This document shows, one piece after another, positions 7,393 to 16,521 of a stretch of 64,000 nt of DNA. Both the position numbers and the translations under genes were made by a program. Under the pieces are notes generated by a model. That model saw only the letters and a program-made list of their open reading frames with translations, made no database searches and was not told where the DNA came from. The first letter of the stretch is position 1. Each line of letters begins with the position of its first letter. Source of the DNA: Nocardia sp. NBC_00508 (lineage in GTDB: Bacteria; Actinomycetota; Actinomycetes; Mycobacteriales; Mycobacteriaceae); NCBI RefSeq assembly GCF_036346875.1, contig NZ_CP107852.1, forward strand, positions 2,480,001 to 2,544,000, given 5' to 3'.

Positions 7393-9039
7393 ATGGCGGA
7401 ACCGGCAGGCGTGGGACCACGACCGCTGCTCGGGCGCATCTCGATGCGGAACCTGCTGATCGCGCAGATCATCGGGTTGATCGCCGGAGTGATCGCGCTG
7501 CTCGCCGGTCTACCCGGGCTCCCAGCGCTCGGCGTGGCGGTGGTCGCGATGTCGATCCCGCTCATCCCGGTCGCCAAACGCACTCTGCTGGACTGGATCG
7601 TCACGTGGTGGCGCTATCTCACCCGTCGGGAGTACGAGATCGGCAACACCGTCGACTATCGCGGCACGGACGGGCGTTCACTCGGCCTGTTCTGGGACGG
7701 CAGCCGCGTGGTGACGGTCGTCGAGGTGCTGCCCCCGCCCGGCGGCCTGACCAGGATCGCCCGCACCACGGTGCACGCCTCGCACCTGCTTCCGCTGCCG
7801 GAACTGGCGAAATGCCTGAACCAGCACGACATCCTGCTCAGCGGCATCGACATCATCAGCCACGGGCACCGCAGCCGCTCCGGCACACCCGCGGGCCAGA
7901 TCTACGAATCGCTGCTCGGTCCGCTGCCGGCCACCGCACACCGCACGGTGTGGCTGGCGATCAGTTTCGACGCGGTGGCCTGCCCGGAGGCCGCGGCCCG
8001 GCGCGGCGGCGGGGCCGAGGGCGCCTCGCGGGCGGTCACCATCGCGACCCAGCGCATCATGCGCACGCTCGAGGACGCCGACTGCAACGCCCGCATCCTG
8101 ACCGCGCCCGAGATCCGCAAGGCGGTCCTGCAGATCACGGGCGGCTACGACCCGCGGTCCCTGGAACACCGGTGGCGCTACGCCGAAATCGGCAACAGCG
8201 TGAACATCGGCAGCGCCGTCGACCCCAAACGCCTCGGCTCCGACCTGCTCGCCCAGCTGTGGGTGGCGCCGTCGCGCGGCACCACGGTGGCGGTGCGGCT
8301 GCGCCCCGGCCGTTCGGCCGAGTCGGTGAGCATCGGCGCCGCATGGCGGCTGACCGCGCGGGAGCTGCCCGAGCGAACCAAGTTGTCGGACATGATCTCG
8401 ATGAACGGACGCCACCGCGACGGGCTGCTCGCCCACCTGCCGATCGCCATCCCGGACCTGGACGACACCGTGCCGATGATCGAGTACCCCATCGAGGTGA
8501 TCGACGTGCTGCACCTGCCTTCCTCGGGCTGCGGCCAGCTGATCGGCTCGGACGACGAAGGAAACGGCGTCGCCGTCCGGATCGTCGGCGCGGGTATCTC
8601 GACGGTGTACGTCGCGGGCGAGCTGTACCTGGCGCAGCAGTTGGTGTTCCGCGCGCTCGCGGTCGGCGAGCGGATCCTGATCCGCACCGACCGGGCGCAG
8701 GCGTGGGAGAACTTGGTGACGACGATCGGCAATCCGGAGCGGCTGACCATCGCGGTCGAAACCCACCAGTCCGACGCGGGATTCACCGCCACGGTGGTGG
8801 ATGGTGTGCTCGCCCCTGCCCCGCACGCGGGCGTCACCACCATCTACGTGACGGGTGATCCGATGGGCTGGCCCGCGACCCGTCCCGACCTGGCCCTCCA
8901 CCAGCCCGGCGCGATCGGCAACCATGTGGTCCTGCGTACCGGCACCGCGCAGGTCGACCTGACGCTGGTGTCGATCCCGCGCGAGGCCACCTACATCGGT
9001 CAGCCGCGTGGCCGCCGTACCGTGGCGGCGGCTGGATAG
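7393..9039 (+). CDS. eccE4: EccE of the ESX-4-like type VII secretion system
   Basis: EccE is the peripheral membrane subunit of ESX complexes. This 548-aa protein has two adjacent transmembrane helices (about residues 20-58), then a long cytoplasmic domain beginning near TWWRYLTRREYEIG. It resembles the EccE at 42723-44447, with shared GPLPATAHRTVW and SGCGQLIGxD motifs. Mycobacterium tuberculosis ESX-4 lacks eccE, while M. abscessus-type ESX-4 has one, so this locus is of the EccE-containing kind. Its stop is only 4 bases from the stop of the convergent FMN reductase gene. Confidence 0.93.
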   Translation: MAEPAGVGPRPLLGRISMRNLLIAQIIGLIAGVIALLAGLPGLPALGVAVVAMSIPLIPVAKRTLLDWIVTWWRYLTRREYEIGNTVDYRGTDGRSLGLFWDGSRVVTVVEVLPPPGGLTRIARTTVHASHLLPLPELAKCLNQHDILLSGIDIISHGHRSRSGTPAGQIYESLLGPLPATAHRTVWLAISFDAVACPEAAARRGGGAEGASRAVTIATQRIMRTLEDADCNARILTAPEIRKAVLQITGGYDPRSLEHRWRYAEIGNSVNIGSAVDPKRLGSDLLAQLWVAPSRGTTVAVRLRPGRSAESVSIGAAWRLTARELPERTKLSDMISMNGRHRDGLLAHLPIAIPDLDDTVPMIEYPIEVIDVLHLPSSGCGQLIGSDDEGNGVAVRIVGAGISTVYVAGELYLAQQLVFRALAVGERILIRTDRAQAWENLVTTIGNPERLTIAVETHQSDAGFTATVVDGVLAPAPHAGVTTIYVTGDPMGWPATRPDLALHQPGAIGNHVVLRTGTAQVDLTLVSIPREATYIGQPRGRRTVAAAG

Positions 9040-9043
9040 CGGG

Positions 9044-9604
9044 CTAGCCGGGATACGGGTCGGCGGCGCGGGCAGCCCGCAAAGTGCGTGCCCACCAGGC
9101 CAATTGGCGCAGCATTCGCTCGGCGGCGTCGATCGCGGCGCCGTCGCGGGTGTCACCCGCCGCATCGAACCGCTTCTTGGCCTGATGAAAACTGACCGTC
9201 TCGCGGACCGAGACCATATGGATCTCGGCGACGACCTGACGCAGCTGCTCCACCGCGCGCAGTCCGCCGGAAAGGCCGCCGTAGGAGACAAAAGCGATGG
9301 GCTTGGCGCGCCATTCATGTTTGGCGGTGTCGAACGCGGTCTTCAGCGACGCCGGGTAGCCATGGTTGTATTCGGACGTTACGACGACGAAGGCATCGGC
9401 GGCGCGCAGCCGAGCACGGTAGGCCGTGGTCTGCTCGGTCTCGGTGAGGTCGAGCGGCAACGGGGTGTGCGCGAGATCGATGACACCCGTATCGAATTCG
9501 GCATGGGCGCGTAGCGTGCGCAGAAACCAGTCGGCGACCACCGGAGCGAACCGCTCCGGACGCACGCTGGCCACGATGACCTCGAGCCGCAACGGGGTGT
9601 CCAC
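9044..9604 (-). CDS. NADPH-dependent FMN reductase-family flavoprotein
   Basis: A 186-aa cytoplasmic flavodoxin-fold oxidoreductase that reduces FMN or quinone-like substrates with NAD(P)H. It begins LRLEVIVASVRPERFAP, an FMN phosphate-binding loop. The family motif TSEYNHGYPASLK near residue 95 contacts the flavin, and FVSYGGLSGGLRA near 125 forms the third flavin loop. Length is normal for the NADPH_FMN_reductase family. The GTG start at 9604 has no strong ribosome binding site. It appears to be a single-gene unit convergent with eccE. The physiological substrate cannot be told from sequence. Confidence 0.9.
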   Translation of the reverse strand: MDTPLRLEVIVASVRPERFAPVVADWFLRTLRAHAEFDTGVIDLAHTPLPLDLTETEQTTAYRARLRAADAFVVVTSEYNHGYPASLKTAFDTAKHEWRAKPIAFVSYGGLSGGLRAVEQLRQVVAEIHMVSVRETVSFHQAKKRFDAAGDTRDGAAIDAAERMLRQLAWWARTLRAARAADPYPG

Positions 9605-9803
9605 CGCGCGAGCCTAACCCCCGGAGTGTCCGCCCACAGACACCGGCGCGCTCGATCGACCGACCGGCCCGCAGGCGCTGCGCCCCGCGGACCAGGTCGC
9701 GGTGCTCACCTCTTCCACCTCGGGCAACCCGGTTTTCGGCGACATTTCACTGGCTATCCGGCTTGCCGTGGCAGTAGGGTCGACGTGGGGTGAGGGGGGA
9801 ACT

Positions 9804-10832
9804 GTGATCATCGGACGCTGGCTGCTGATCGAAACGCTCGGACCGGTCGGCACCTGGTCGCTGCTGGCGGCCGGTTCCGCGCCGCGAGCGTGGAAGTCGT
9901 ATCGGCGCGCGGTTCCCGCGCGGCTGCAACGGTTCGTCACAGCGGCCCACCACTCCGGCGCCGCGGTCGAGCACCAGCTACCGCCGTCGCGCCACGTCTG
10001 GTCGAGACGGCGCGTCCGGGCGCAGCCGCTGCTCGGCCCGGGTGCGCGGGTGCACGCGGTCCGGTTATGGGTCGGCAGCGGCGCCCCGCCACCGCCGGTC
10101 GGCGTGACGACCTTCAGCATCGACGGCCGCGCCAGGCGGATCGAGGCGGTCCGGGACGAATCCGGCCCGCATTGCGATCACCGGCCGGTGGTGTGGTTCG
10201 GCGCCGAGGTCTTCGAGGCGATGGAGCGCTTCGACGGCGCACTCGAATTCGTCGCCACCATCGCGCGCGCCGAACCCGGCGTCCGCTGGCTCGACACCGC
10301 CACCCTGCGCTCCGCGGCCGGCCCGCGCACCCTGCTGCTGGCCGCGCGCAATCCGGACCCGGACCGCCACCACTGGGTGGGCGTTGCCGCCGATGTCACA
10401 GCAGACATTGCCCCGCAAGCGAAATCGCTGGAATCGGCGGCATTGGATCTGTTGCGCGGCACGCGATCGAATCGCTACCTCGCCGTCGTCGATCTGGCAC
10501 AGGTCCGGCTGATCCGCTGGGTCACCGAGCCCGTGCCCGGCTTGCGCTGGGGTGGACCGGCGGACGAACGTACCGTGCCGCATCCACAGGACCGTCCGCG
10601 GATTCTGGCCGCACGCGCCGATCTCCGCGCCGGTATGCAACGAGTGGGGTTGGCCGGAGTTCGGCTGGCGACGATGGAGGGCGGCTGGATCGTCGCCGAC
10701 CTGGAAGCCGAGCCGCTGCCCAGCGGCGTGCCCGGCGCGCTGTCACCGGAATTCGCTGTGGTCCAGGTGACGATGCACCGTCCGAGCAACGGCCCAGGTG
10801 ACCACGCACTGCCCGAGCAACCATCCAGGTGA
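9804..10832 (+). CDS. Putative signalling-domain (GAF/DUF5593-like) protein
   Basis: A 342-aa soluble protein. The GTG start at 9804 is preferred because GAGGGGGGA lies 4-6 bases upstream and the protein then opens with VIIGRWLLIETLGPVGTWSLLAAGSAPR. That opening resembles Nocardia-type proteins annotated as GAF or DUF5593. Later segments (HAVRLWVG near residue 85, then VVWFGAEVFEAME) fit a PAS/GAF-like sensory fold. No enzyme motif, membrane helix or HTH is visible. The match is from memory of the family pattern, so the assignment is tentative. The gene stands alone between the FMN reductase and the convergent epimerase gene. Confidence 0.6.
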   Translation: MIIGRWLLIETLGPVGTWSLLAAGSAPRAWKSYRRAVPARLQRFVTAAHHSGAAVEHQLPPSRHVWSRRRVRAQPLLGPGARVHAVRLWVGSGAPPPPVGVTTFSIDGRARRIEAVRDESGPHCDHRPVVWFGAEVFEAMERFDGALEFVATIARAEPGVRWLDTATLRSAAGPRTLLLAARNPDPDRHHWVGVAADVTADIAPQAKSLESAALDLLRGTRSNRYLAVVDLAQVRLIRWVTEPVPGLRWGGPADERTVPHPQDRPRILAARADLRAGMQRVGLAGVRLATMEGGWIVADLEAEPLPSGVPGALSPEFAVVQVTMHRPSNGPGDHALPEQPSR

Positions 10833-10934
10833 CCCCGAGCGGCTGATTCCAAGTAACGACGCGGGGCGCCACAGCAGATGACCGACACTAGCGACAGTCC
10901 CTCTGACCATGCGCCCGTCCGAGTGAGAAATTGA

Positions 10935-11933
10935 TCAGTCGAGGGTCGCCGCGAACTCGGCAAGGCCGAGGGAGGGAACCACGGAGGCAGTGAAATCCAA
11001 TGCGTGCCTGGCCCGTTCCGGGGCGGCGACAAAATGCCGGACGTCACCGATGTGGTACTGACCGGTCACCACCGGCCCGGGCCCGCCATGCGCGCGCGCC
11101 ATGATCGAGGCCACCTCCCAGAGCGTGATCGGGTGTCCCGACGCGATGTTCAGCGCGACGAAGCCCGGCAGCGCGCGCTCGACCGCCGCCACGGTGGCCA
11201 CGACCGCGTCGCGCACGTGGACGAAATCCCGGACCTGCCCGCCATCTTCGAAGACCTGCGGCGCGCGTCCTTGCGTCAGCTCGGCCCGCAACCGCCCCAC
11301 CAATCCCGCCCGCGCTCCCGCGCCGTAGACGTTGTGCATCCGCAGCGCGGTGACGGCGCCACCGGTCGCCAGCCCCCAGGCCAGCGCGTAATTCTCCTGG
11401 GCGAGCTTGCTGGCACCATAAGCACCGCGCGGACGCAGCCGCGCGTCCTCCCCGACCGGCTCCCAGGTCAGCACCTCGCCGGTGCGTGGAGCGCGATGGT
11501 CGAACATGCCGCGATCGAGATCCGCCCTGCGTCGCAGGTTCGGGAAGAACGGCCCGCTCTGCGCACCGCGATAGCGGCCCTCGCCGTAGACGCTGATCGA
11601 CGAGGCGAGCACCAGGCGACCGACGCGCGCCCGCTCCATCGCTCCGAGCAGCACCGCGGTACCGAGGTCGTTGTGCGAGGCGAACTCGGCGGCCTGCCCG
11701 CCCGCGGTCACCGCCGCGAAATGACAGACGACCTCCACTCCGTCCAGCAGCGGCGCGAGCGCCTCGGCGTCGCGCACGTCCACCCGCGAAACACCTTCCT
11801 GCGGTTGCGCGTTCGGTCCGTGCACCGAGTCGAGCAGCAGGTCCGCCGCGACCACCTGGTGGCCCGCGGCGATCAGGGCGCCGCGCAGGTGCCCGCCGAG
11901 GAAACCGGCCGCGCCGGTGACCAGTACCCGCAT
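10935..11933 (-). CDS. NAD-dependent epimerase/dehydratase (extended SDR, GalE-like)
   Basis: A 332-aa extended short-chain dehydrogenase probably acting on a nucleotide sugar. It has the NAD-binding GAAGFLGG motif at residues 7-14, an ASSISVYGEG catalytic Ser segment near 103, and the YGASK active-site Tyr-Lys pair. ATG at 11933 is 5 bases after the MTA phosphorylase stop, so the two genes are co-transcribed. The same phosphorylase-epimerase pairing occurs in M. tuberculosis (Rv0535 and galE3), which supports orthology. The exact sugar substrate is not evident. Confidence 0.88.
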   Translation of the reverse strand: MRVLVTGAAGFLGGHLRGALIAAGHQVVAADLLLDSVHGPNAQPQEGVSRVDVRDAEALAPLLDGVEVVCHFAAVTAGGQAAEFASHNDLGTAVLLGAMERARVGRLVLASSISVYGEGRYRGAQSGPFFPNLRRRADLDRGMFDHRAPRTGEVLTWEPVGEDARLRPRGAYGASKLAQENYALAWGLATGGAVTALRMHNVYGAGARAGLVGRLRAELTQGRAPQVFEDGGQVRDFVHVRDAVVATVAAVERALPGFVALNIASGHPITLWEVASIMARAHGGPGPVVTGQYHIGDVRHFVAAPERARHALDFTASVVPSLGLAEFAATLD

Positions 11934-11938
11934 CCGGC

Positions 11939-12748
11939 TCAGGGCAGTTCGAAGGGCAGCGACACGCCCGCGTGGACGCGGCACCGCTCGCAGGTGTCGG
12001 TGCCGTCCACCGTGGCGACCGCGCGGCGGATGAGCTCTTTGAACGGCGCGAGATTGCGCTCGAACTCGGCGAACACGTCCACCGCGTGCACGCCGTCGCC
12101 CTCTTCCAGGCCCGCGTCCAGATCGGTCACCAGCGCGACGGCGGCGTAGCACATTTCGAGTTCGCGGGCGAGCACGGCCTCCGGGTGGCCGGTCATGTTC
12201 ACCAGATCCCAGCCCTGCGCGGCGAACCACCGGCTCTCCGCGCGCGTGGAGAACCGCGGCCCCTCCACCACCACCATGGTGGCCGCGTGCATCATGTGCA
12301 GCGCGTCGGACTCGGCCTTGATGGCGGCGGCGCGTAGTTCCTCGCAGTACGGGTCGGCGAAGGACACATGGATGCCGCCGCCATCGAAGTAGGTCTGCGG
12401 GCGAGCAGAGGTCCGGTCGACCAACTGGTCCGGCACCGCGACCGTGCCCGGCCCCCAGTCCGCGCGCAGGCTGCCGACCGCGCAGGGCGCGAGGATCCGG
12501 CGCACGCCCAGCGAGCGCAGCGCCCACAGGTTCGCCCGGTACGGCAGGGTGTGCGGAGCGAATTCGTGGTTCTTGCCGTGCCGCGGGAGGAAGGCCAGCG
12601 GTCTGCCTTCCACCTCTCCGACCGAGATGGGCGCACTCGGCGCGCCGTAGGGCGTCTCCACCTCGACGGTGCTCGCCTCGGCGTCGAAGAAATCGTAGAA
12701 GCCGCTGCCGCCGATGACGGCGAGCGCGGCCCGGGGGTGCGAACTCAT
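11939..12748 (-). CDS. mtnP: S-methyl-5'-thioadenosine phosphorylase / purine nucleoside phosphorylase family
   Basis: A cytosolic 269-aa phosphorylase that cleaves methylthioadenosine (or a related nucleoside) to the free base and sugar-1-phosphate in methionine and purine salvage. Residues AVIGGSGFYDF form the phosphate-binding start, followed by LPRHGKNHEFAPH and VEGPRFSTRAESRWF. The base-binding NMTGHPEAVLARE motif is of MTA-phosphorylase type, where Asp-rich loops decide substrate range. ATG at 12748 gives the normal family length; 73 upstream in-frame codons are not family-like. It is the first gene of a two-gene operon with the epimerase, divergent from csoR. Confidence 0.9.
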   Translation of the reverse strand: MSSHPRAALAVIGGSGFYDFFDAEASTVEVETPYGAPSAPISVGEVEGRPLAFLPRHGKNHEFAPHTLPYRANLWALRSLGVRRILAPCAVGSLRADWGPGTVAVPDQLVDRTSARPQTYFDGGGIHVSFADPYCEELRAAAIKAESDALHMMHAATMVVVEGPRFSTRAESRWFAAQGWDLVNMTGHPEAVLARELEMCYAAVALVTDLDAGLEEGDGVHAVDVFAEFERNLAPFKELIRRAVATVDGTDTCERCRVHAGVSLPFELP

Positions 12749-12911
12749 ACCGCAATTGTCTCGTCTCGGCGCTGCTCCCGCCCAGGGGGATCGGCGTTGG
12801 CCCCCGAACATGGCAGCATCGGCCAGGTCGCCGAGGTCCGCACCAGGGATCGGCGGTCCGGCCCGACAGGGCGCACACACGCGCCCCGACCTGACAAGCC
12901 GAACCGTTAAC

Positions 12912-12930
12912 TGTACCCTAGGGGGGTATT
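12912..12930. promoter_or_regulatory. Probable CsoR-type operator
   Basis: The sequence contains TACCC-N5-GGGTA (12914-12928; centre TAGGG) flanked by T/A-rich bases. This is the pseudo-palindrome recognised by CsoR/FrmR-family repressors. It lies 42 bases before the csoR GTG start and 164 bases before the divergent MTA phosphorylase start, so autoregulation is the simplest reading. Confidence 0.6.
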
Positions 12931-12969
12931 GATCCGGTTCTCGGACCGGCAGACAGCGAGGAGACACCG

Positions 12970-13293
12970 GTGGCAGCTACCCCCCACGACCACGCGGCGC
13001 CGGAAGCCGCGGCGCACGGCTACATCACCGCCAAGGACGACTACCTCAAGCGGCTGCGCCGCATCGAGGGTCAGGCGCGCGGTCTGCAGCGGATGGTCGA
13101 GGAGGAAAAGTACTGCATCGACATCCTCACCCAGGTGTCCGCCATGACCAAGGCCCTCCAGGCGGTGGCGATGGGCCTGCTGGAGGATCACATCAGCCAC
13201 TGCGTGGTGGACGCCGCGGTCGCGGGCGGCCCGGAGGCGGAAGCCAAGATCAAGGAAGCCACCGACGCCATCGCCCGGCTCGTCCGTTCCTGA
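12970..13293 (+). CDS. csoR: CsoR-family metal-sensing repressor
   Basis: A 107-aa all-helical repressor of the DUF156/CsoR family that binds operator DNA and releases it on Cu(I) or another ligand. The copper-site residues are present with the correct spacing: Tyr-Cys in KYCIDIL, then His 25 residues later and Cys 29 residues later in DHISHC. The HGYITAKDDYLKRLRRIEGQ start is typical. The GTG start at 12970 follows GAGGAGAC. No copper exporter or chaperone gene lies next to it, so the regulated targets are elsewhere or it only regulates itself. A likely operator lies in its promoter region. Confidence 0.9.
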   Translation: MAATPHDHAAPEAAAHGYITAKDDYLKRLRRIEGQARGLQRMVEEEKYCIDILTQVSAMTKALQAVAMGLLEDHISHCVVDAAVAGGPEAEAKIKEATDAIARLVRS

Positions 13294-13380
13294 CCAGCGG
13301 TAATCGCGCGCACCGCGCACTCCTTGCACCCGCCGGTACCGACTGCTGGTAGACAGCGGCCATCGTCACCCCGCCCGGCC

Positions 13381-13403
13381 GCGGTGAACGTCCGTGGTCA
13401 CCG
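13381..13403. terminator. Candidate hairpin between convergent csoR and Uma2 genes
   Basis: GCGGTGA and TCACCGC form a 7-bp inverted repeat around a 10-base loop, 88 bases after the csoR stop and 7 bases before the convergent Uma2 stop. There is no clear T-run, so it is a weak candidate that could serve either gene. Confidence 0.35.
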
Positions 13404-13409
13404 CACTGG

Positions 13410-14021
13410 CTAGGCCTGCTCCAGTACGTCGAACGGGATGGTCGCCTCGACCGGGTCATCGAGCAACAGCACACGCCGATGGACGGTGTGCACCAGGTAC
13501 CGGCGACCGGACCAGTCGAGACGGTATTCCTCGATTTCGTCGATCCGTTCCTCCTTCTGATCCAGGCGGACGATCAAGTAACGAGGAATACCCGCAGTCG
13601 CGTACTGGATTCGCTTGTCGGTGATATCGACGTCGATGGTTGATTCGGACGTCACCTCGACGACGAGCAGAATGTGCTCCCGCACCGTGTTGACGTCGTA
13701 TGGCTCGCAGTCCCGAATCCAGACATCGGGATAGCGGATGTTCAACCGCCGATCGGCCGCAGAAGACTCCGTATCAGGGAATCGTGCGGCAATGTCGGAA
13801 TCCACGACCATGCACGGCCCACCGTCACGTCGCGCAGCCTCCAACAACCCAGCCAAACGCCGCACCACCCGACTGTGCAAAGGGCTCTGGGCCATCAGCC
13901 GCACAACGCGCCCTTCGACGATCTCGATGTCACCGAGCCGAGCCGCCGCCCCATCGGCGAACTCCTCGGCGGTCAGACGCAGTTCGTGTTGCCCGTCGGG
14001 AGCGCTCATGCCGGACATCAT
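13410..14021 (-). CDS. Uma2-family (DUF820) putative endonuclease
   Basis: A roughly 203-aa protein of the Uma2/DUF820 family, which has a PD-(D/E)xK nuclease fold. The core is RYPDVWIRDCE (acidic metal ligand), LLVVEVTSESTIDVDITDKRIQYATAGIPRYLIV (E and later K positions), then a beta-rich tail. The N-terminus LTAEEFADGAAARLGDIEIVEGRVV is also typical. The start is uncertain: ATGs at 14021, 14018 and 14009 are all in frame and none has a strong ribosome binding site. These genes are common as stand-alone copies in actinobacteria, and their biological role is not established. Confidence 0.85.
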   Translation of the reverse strand: MMSGMSAPDGQHELRLTAEEFADGAAARLGDIEIVEGRVVRLMAQSPLHSRVVRRLAGLLEAARRDGGPCMVVDSDIAARFPDTESSAADRRLNIRYPDVWIRDCEPYDVNTVREHILLVVEVTSESTIDVDITDKRIQYATAGIPRYLIVRLDQKEERIDEIEEYRLDWSGRRYLVHTVHRRVLLLDDPVEATIPFDVLEQA

Positions 14022-14130
14022 TGCAGGCACGGCCGCACCGAGCCACCGAGCGGCGACCAAGCCACAGGCAGAGTCCTGTGCGAAGACAGCATGAGCAGAG
14101 TTCTCGAGGGCGAAACCCGGAAGGCGCGGT

Positions 14131-15066
14131 TCACCCGTGCCAGCGGCGGTAGACGGCGGCCGCGCCCGGATGCAGCGGGGTCGAGCCGGTGCTGATCAGC
14201 GATCGTCCGTCGAGGAACTGGGTGCCCGCCGCCACCGTGGGCACCAGCGCGTCCGCGTGCCACACCAGCAGTTCCACGATCGATGCGGCCACCTCCTCGG
14301 GCATGGTGGTGGCGGCAAGCAGCAGGTTCGCCACGCCGATGGTGTGCACCGCGACGCTACCGGGATAGGCGTCGGCGGGGATCGCGACGCGGTCGTAGAC
14401 CGGACCGAACCGCTCCCGCATCGGCGCGGAGAGTTCGCCCATGTCCACCAGCCGCATCCGGCTCGGCACCGCGAGCAGCGTGGTCGGCACCCCGCCCGCC
14501 CAGAGCAGTGCGTCCGCCGCACCGCCCGCCAGAGCGGCCACCGCCTCGGCCAGCGGGCGATGCGAGATCGCCACGTCGACGGCGGGATCCAGGCCCGCGA
14601 CACGCAGGATCCGTTCGCCGGTCAGCGCAGCGCCCGATCCTTCCGCGCCCAGACTCACCCGCGTCCCACGCAGATCCGCGACCGAGCCGATCGCGCTGTC
14701 GGAGCGCACCACCAGCTGCAGGTAGTTCTCGTACACCCGCCCCAGAGCGGAGAGCCGATCGGTGGTGTCGCGCGCCGAGTCCGCGAGCGCGAGCGCGGCA
14801 TCCACCTCGCCCCGGGCGAGCAGCGCCAGATTCTCTTGCGAACCCGATGTGGTGACCCGCTCGATGCGCACGTCTCCGGCCTCCGCGGCTGCGGCGCCGA
14901 GCAACCCCGCGAAGGCGTAATAGAAGCCGCCGACCTCACCGGATGCCAGCCGAACAGTGGCGCCGCCACCACTCGGCCCGCAGCCCGCGACGCCCGCCGC
15001 GACGGCCAGCGCGAGAAACCCGCGCCGGCCGAGGCCGCGCCGCGCACTTGGTTCTCGGCTGATCAT
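14131..15066 (-). CDS. TAXI-family solute-binding lipoprotein
   Basis: A 311-aa extracytoplasmic binding protein of the TAXI class used by TRAP-type transporters. The N-terminus RRGFLALAVAAGVAGC combines a twin-arginine-like RR motif with a lipobox (VAGC), so it is a lipid-anchored exported protein. The mature part begins ATVRLASGEVGGFYYAFAG, the TAXI fold start, and includes ESG-like GAEGSGAALTGERIL. The ATG at 15066 overlaps the stop of the histidine kinase gene (ATGA), so the two are coupled. No TRAP membrane subunit is present, so it probably presents its ligand to the neighbouring kinase or to another transporter. Confidence 0.88.
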   Translation of the reverse strand: MISREPSARRGLGRRGFLALAVAAGVAGCGPSGGGATVRLASGEVGGFYYAFAGLLGAAAAEAGDVRIERVTTSGSQENLALLARGEVDAALALADSARDTTDRLSALGRVYENYLQLVVRSDSAIGSVADLRGTRVSLGAEGSGAALTGERILRVAGLDPAVDVAISHRPLAEAVAALAGGAADALLWAGGVPTTLLAVPSRMRLVDMGELSAPMRERFGPVYDRVAIPADAYPGSVAVHTIGVANLLLAATTMPEEVAASIVELLVWHADALVPTVAAGTQFLDGRSLISTGSTPLHPGAAAVYRRWHG

Positions 15067-16484
15067 CGCACCTCCGCCGCGGGTAATCGGACCACCACCG
15101 CGAGACCGTGCGGATGCACCGCCTCGACGGTGAGCGTGCCGCCGCGCGCCTGTGCGAGCGCCGCGGCGATCGGCAGGCCGAGCCCGGAGCCACCGGCCCC
15201 GGCCGACGAACCGCGGAAGAAACGGGTGGTGAGCTTGTCGAGCTCGTCAGGCCGTACACCGGCGCCGTCGTCACGGACGCACACCGTGACCCAGCCACGC
15301 TCCGCGACGACGATCAGCTCGGTGTGCCCGCCCGGTCCCGCGTAGCGCGTCGCATTGCTCAGCGGCACGTCGAGGATCTGGGCGAGCACGTCGGCCGGTA
15401 CCGCGACCTCCGCATGCTCGGGCGCGGACCCGACACGCAGTTGCTGCCCGGCCGCGTCGAACGCCGAGCACCAGGCGTCGAAGCGGTCGGCGACCACCTG
15501 CACGGCGTCGCACTGGTTGTCGGCCTCGGCGGCCCGCGTGACGTCGAACGCCGCGGGCGTTTCCGCGACGGCGAGGCTGAGCAGGCCGTCGAGCAGCGCG
15601 GTCAGGCGATCGACTTCGGCGCCGGCGCCGCGGAAGGTGCCCGCGGCGCTCGCGGGAATCGCGGGTGCCAAGGAATCGAGCCGGATGGTCAAGGCGGCCA
15701 GCGGATTGCGCATCGCGTGCGCGGTGTCGGCGACGAGCTGACGCTGCGCGTCCGCCGAATCCGCGACGGCCAGGGCCATGGAGTCGAAGGATTCGGCGAC
15801 CGCCCGCATCTCCGGCGGTCCGCCGTACCTACCCGCGATCGATACCGGGGCGACGGTGTCCGCGCGCGGTTTCGGCAGCGTCGCGGTCAACTCCGCGACC
15901 GCCCGCGACAGTGCCGACAACGGCCGCAGCACCCAGCGGCTCAGCGTCACCGCGAGCAGCATGAACAGTGTCATCGCGACCACGCCGCCCAGCACGATGA
16001 CCGCCCAGGCCCACGCGATGTCGCCGCGAGCGCGCGCGGTCGACGCCTCGATCACCACGGCGCCGTTCACTTGCACTCCGGTGCCGACCGGCCGCGCGAC
16101 GAGCATGGTCGGCGCGCCCCACGGCGTCAGCTTGTCCACCGCGTGCGGACGCTGATTGCGGCGCGCGGCCGCGACCGCCGCGACGATGCCGGGACGGGTC
16201 ACGTCCGCTCCGGCGTTGACCGTCGTGGCGCCCCTGGCGTCGACGACGAGCACGTTCTCGCCGTACAGCTCGTGATAGCGCAGTACTTCGTCGGCCAGCG
16301 CGCGGGTATCCCCGGCGGTGACGGCGTCATCGGCGAGGGTGGCGAAGCGGTCGGCGTCCCCGGAGCGGGCGAGCAGCAGCTGCTGGGTGCGACTGGTCGC
16401 GATGGTCAGCGACAGCGGCACCGCGAACGCCAGCACCGCGATGGCCGCAAAGACCGTCAGCGCGACGAGCAGGCGACGCCGCAT
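15063..16484 (-). CDS. Two-component sensor histidine kinase with HAMP domain
   Basis: A 473-aa membrane kinase. Transmembrane helix 1 (about residues 5-27) and helix 2 (about 152-174) enclose an extracytoplasmic sensor region of roughly 125 aa, followed by a HAMP linker (RWVLRPLSALSRAV). The H-box is TAHAMRNPLAAL, with the phospho-accepting His near 242. The N-box is SNATRYAG and the G-boxes are RDDGAGVRP and GSGLGLPIA. The response regulator gene lies just upstream and the TAXI binding protein overlaps downstream. I infer that the kinase senses the ligand-loaded TAXI protein. Confidence 0.92.
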   Translation of the reverse strand: MRRRLLVALTVFAAIAVLAFAVPLSLTIATSRTQQLLLARSGDADRFATLADDAVTAGDTRALADEVLRYHELYGENVLVVDARGATTVNAGADVTRPGIVAAVAAARRNQRPHAVDKLTPWGAPTMLVARPVGTGVQVNGAVVIEASTARARGDIAWAWAVIVLGGVVAMTLFMLLAVTLSRWVLRPLSALSRAVAELTATLPKPRADTVAPVSIAGRYGGPPEMRAVAESFDSMALAVADSADAQRQLVADTAHAMRNPLAALTIRLDSLAPAIPASAAGTFRGAGAEVDRLTALLDGLLSLAVAETPAAFDVTRAAEADNQCDAVQVVADRFDAWCSAFDAAGQQLRVGSAPEHAEVAVPADVLAQILDVPLSNATRYAGPGGHTELIVVAERGWVTVCVRDDGAGVRPDELDKLTTRFFRGSSAGAGGSGLGLPIAAALAQARGGTLTVEAVHPHGLAVVVRLPAAEVR

Positions 16485-16521
16485 GACCTACCTCCGGCCC
16501 GCCGGGTCGCGGACATCGCGC

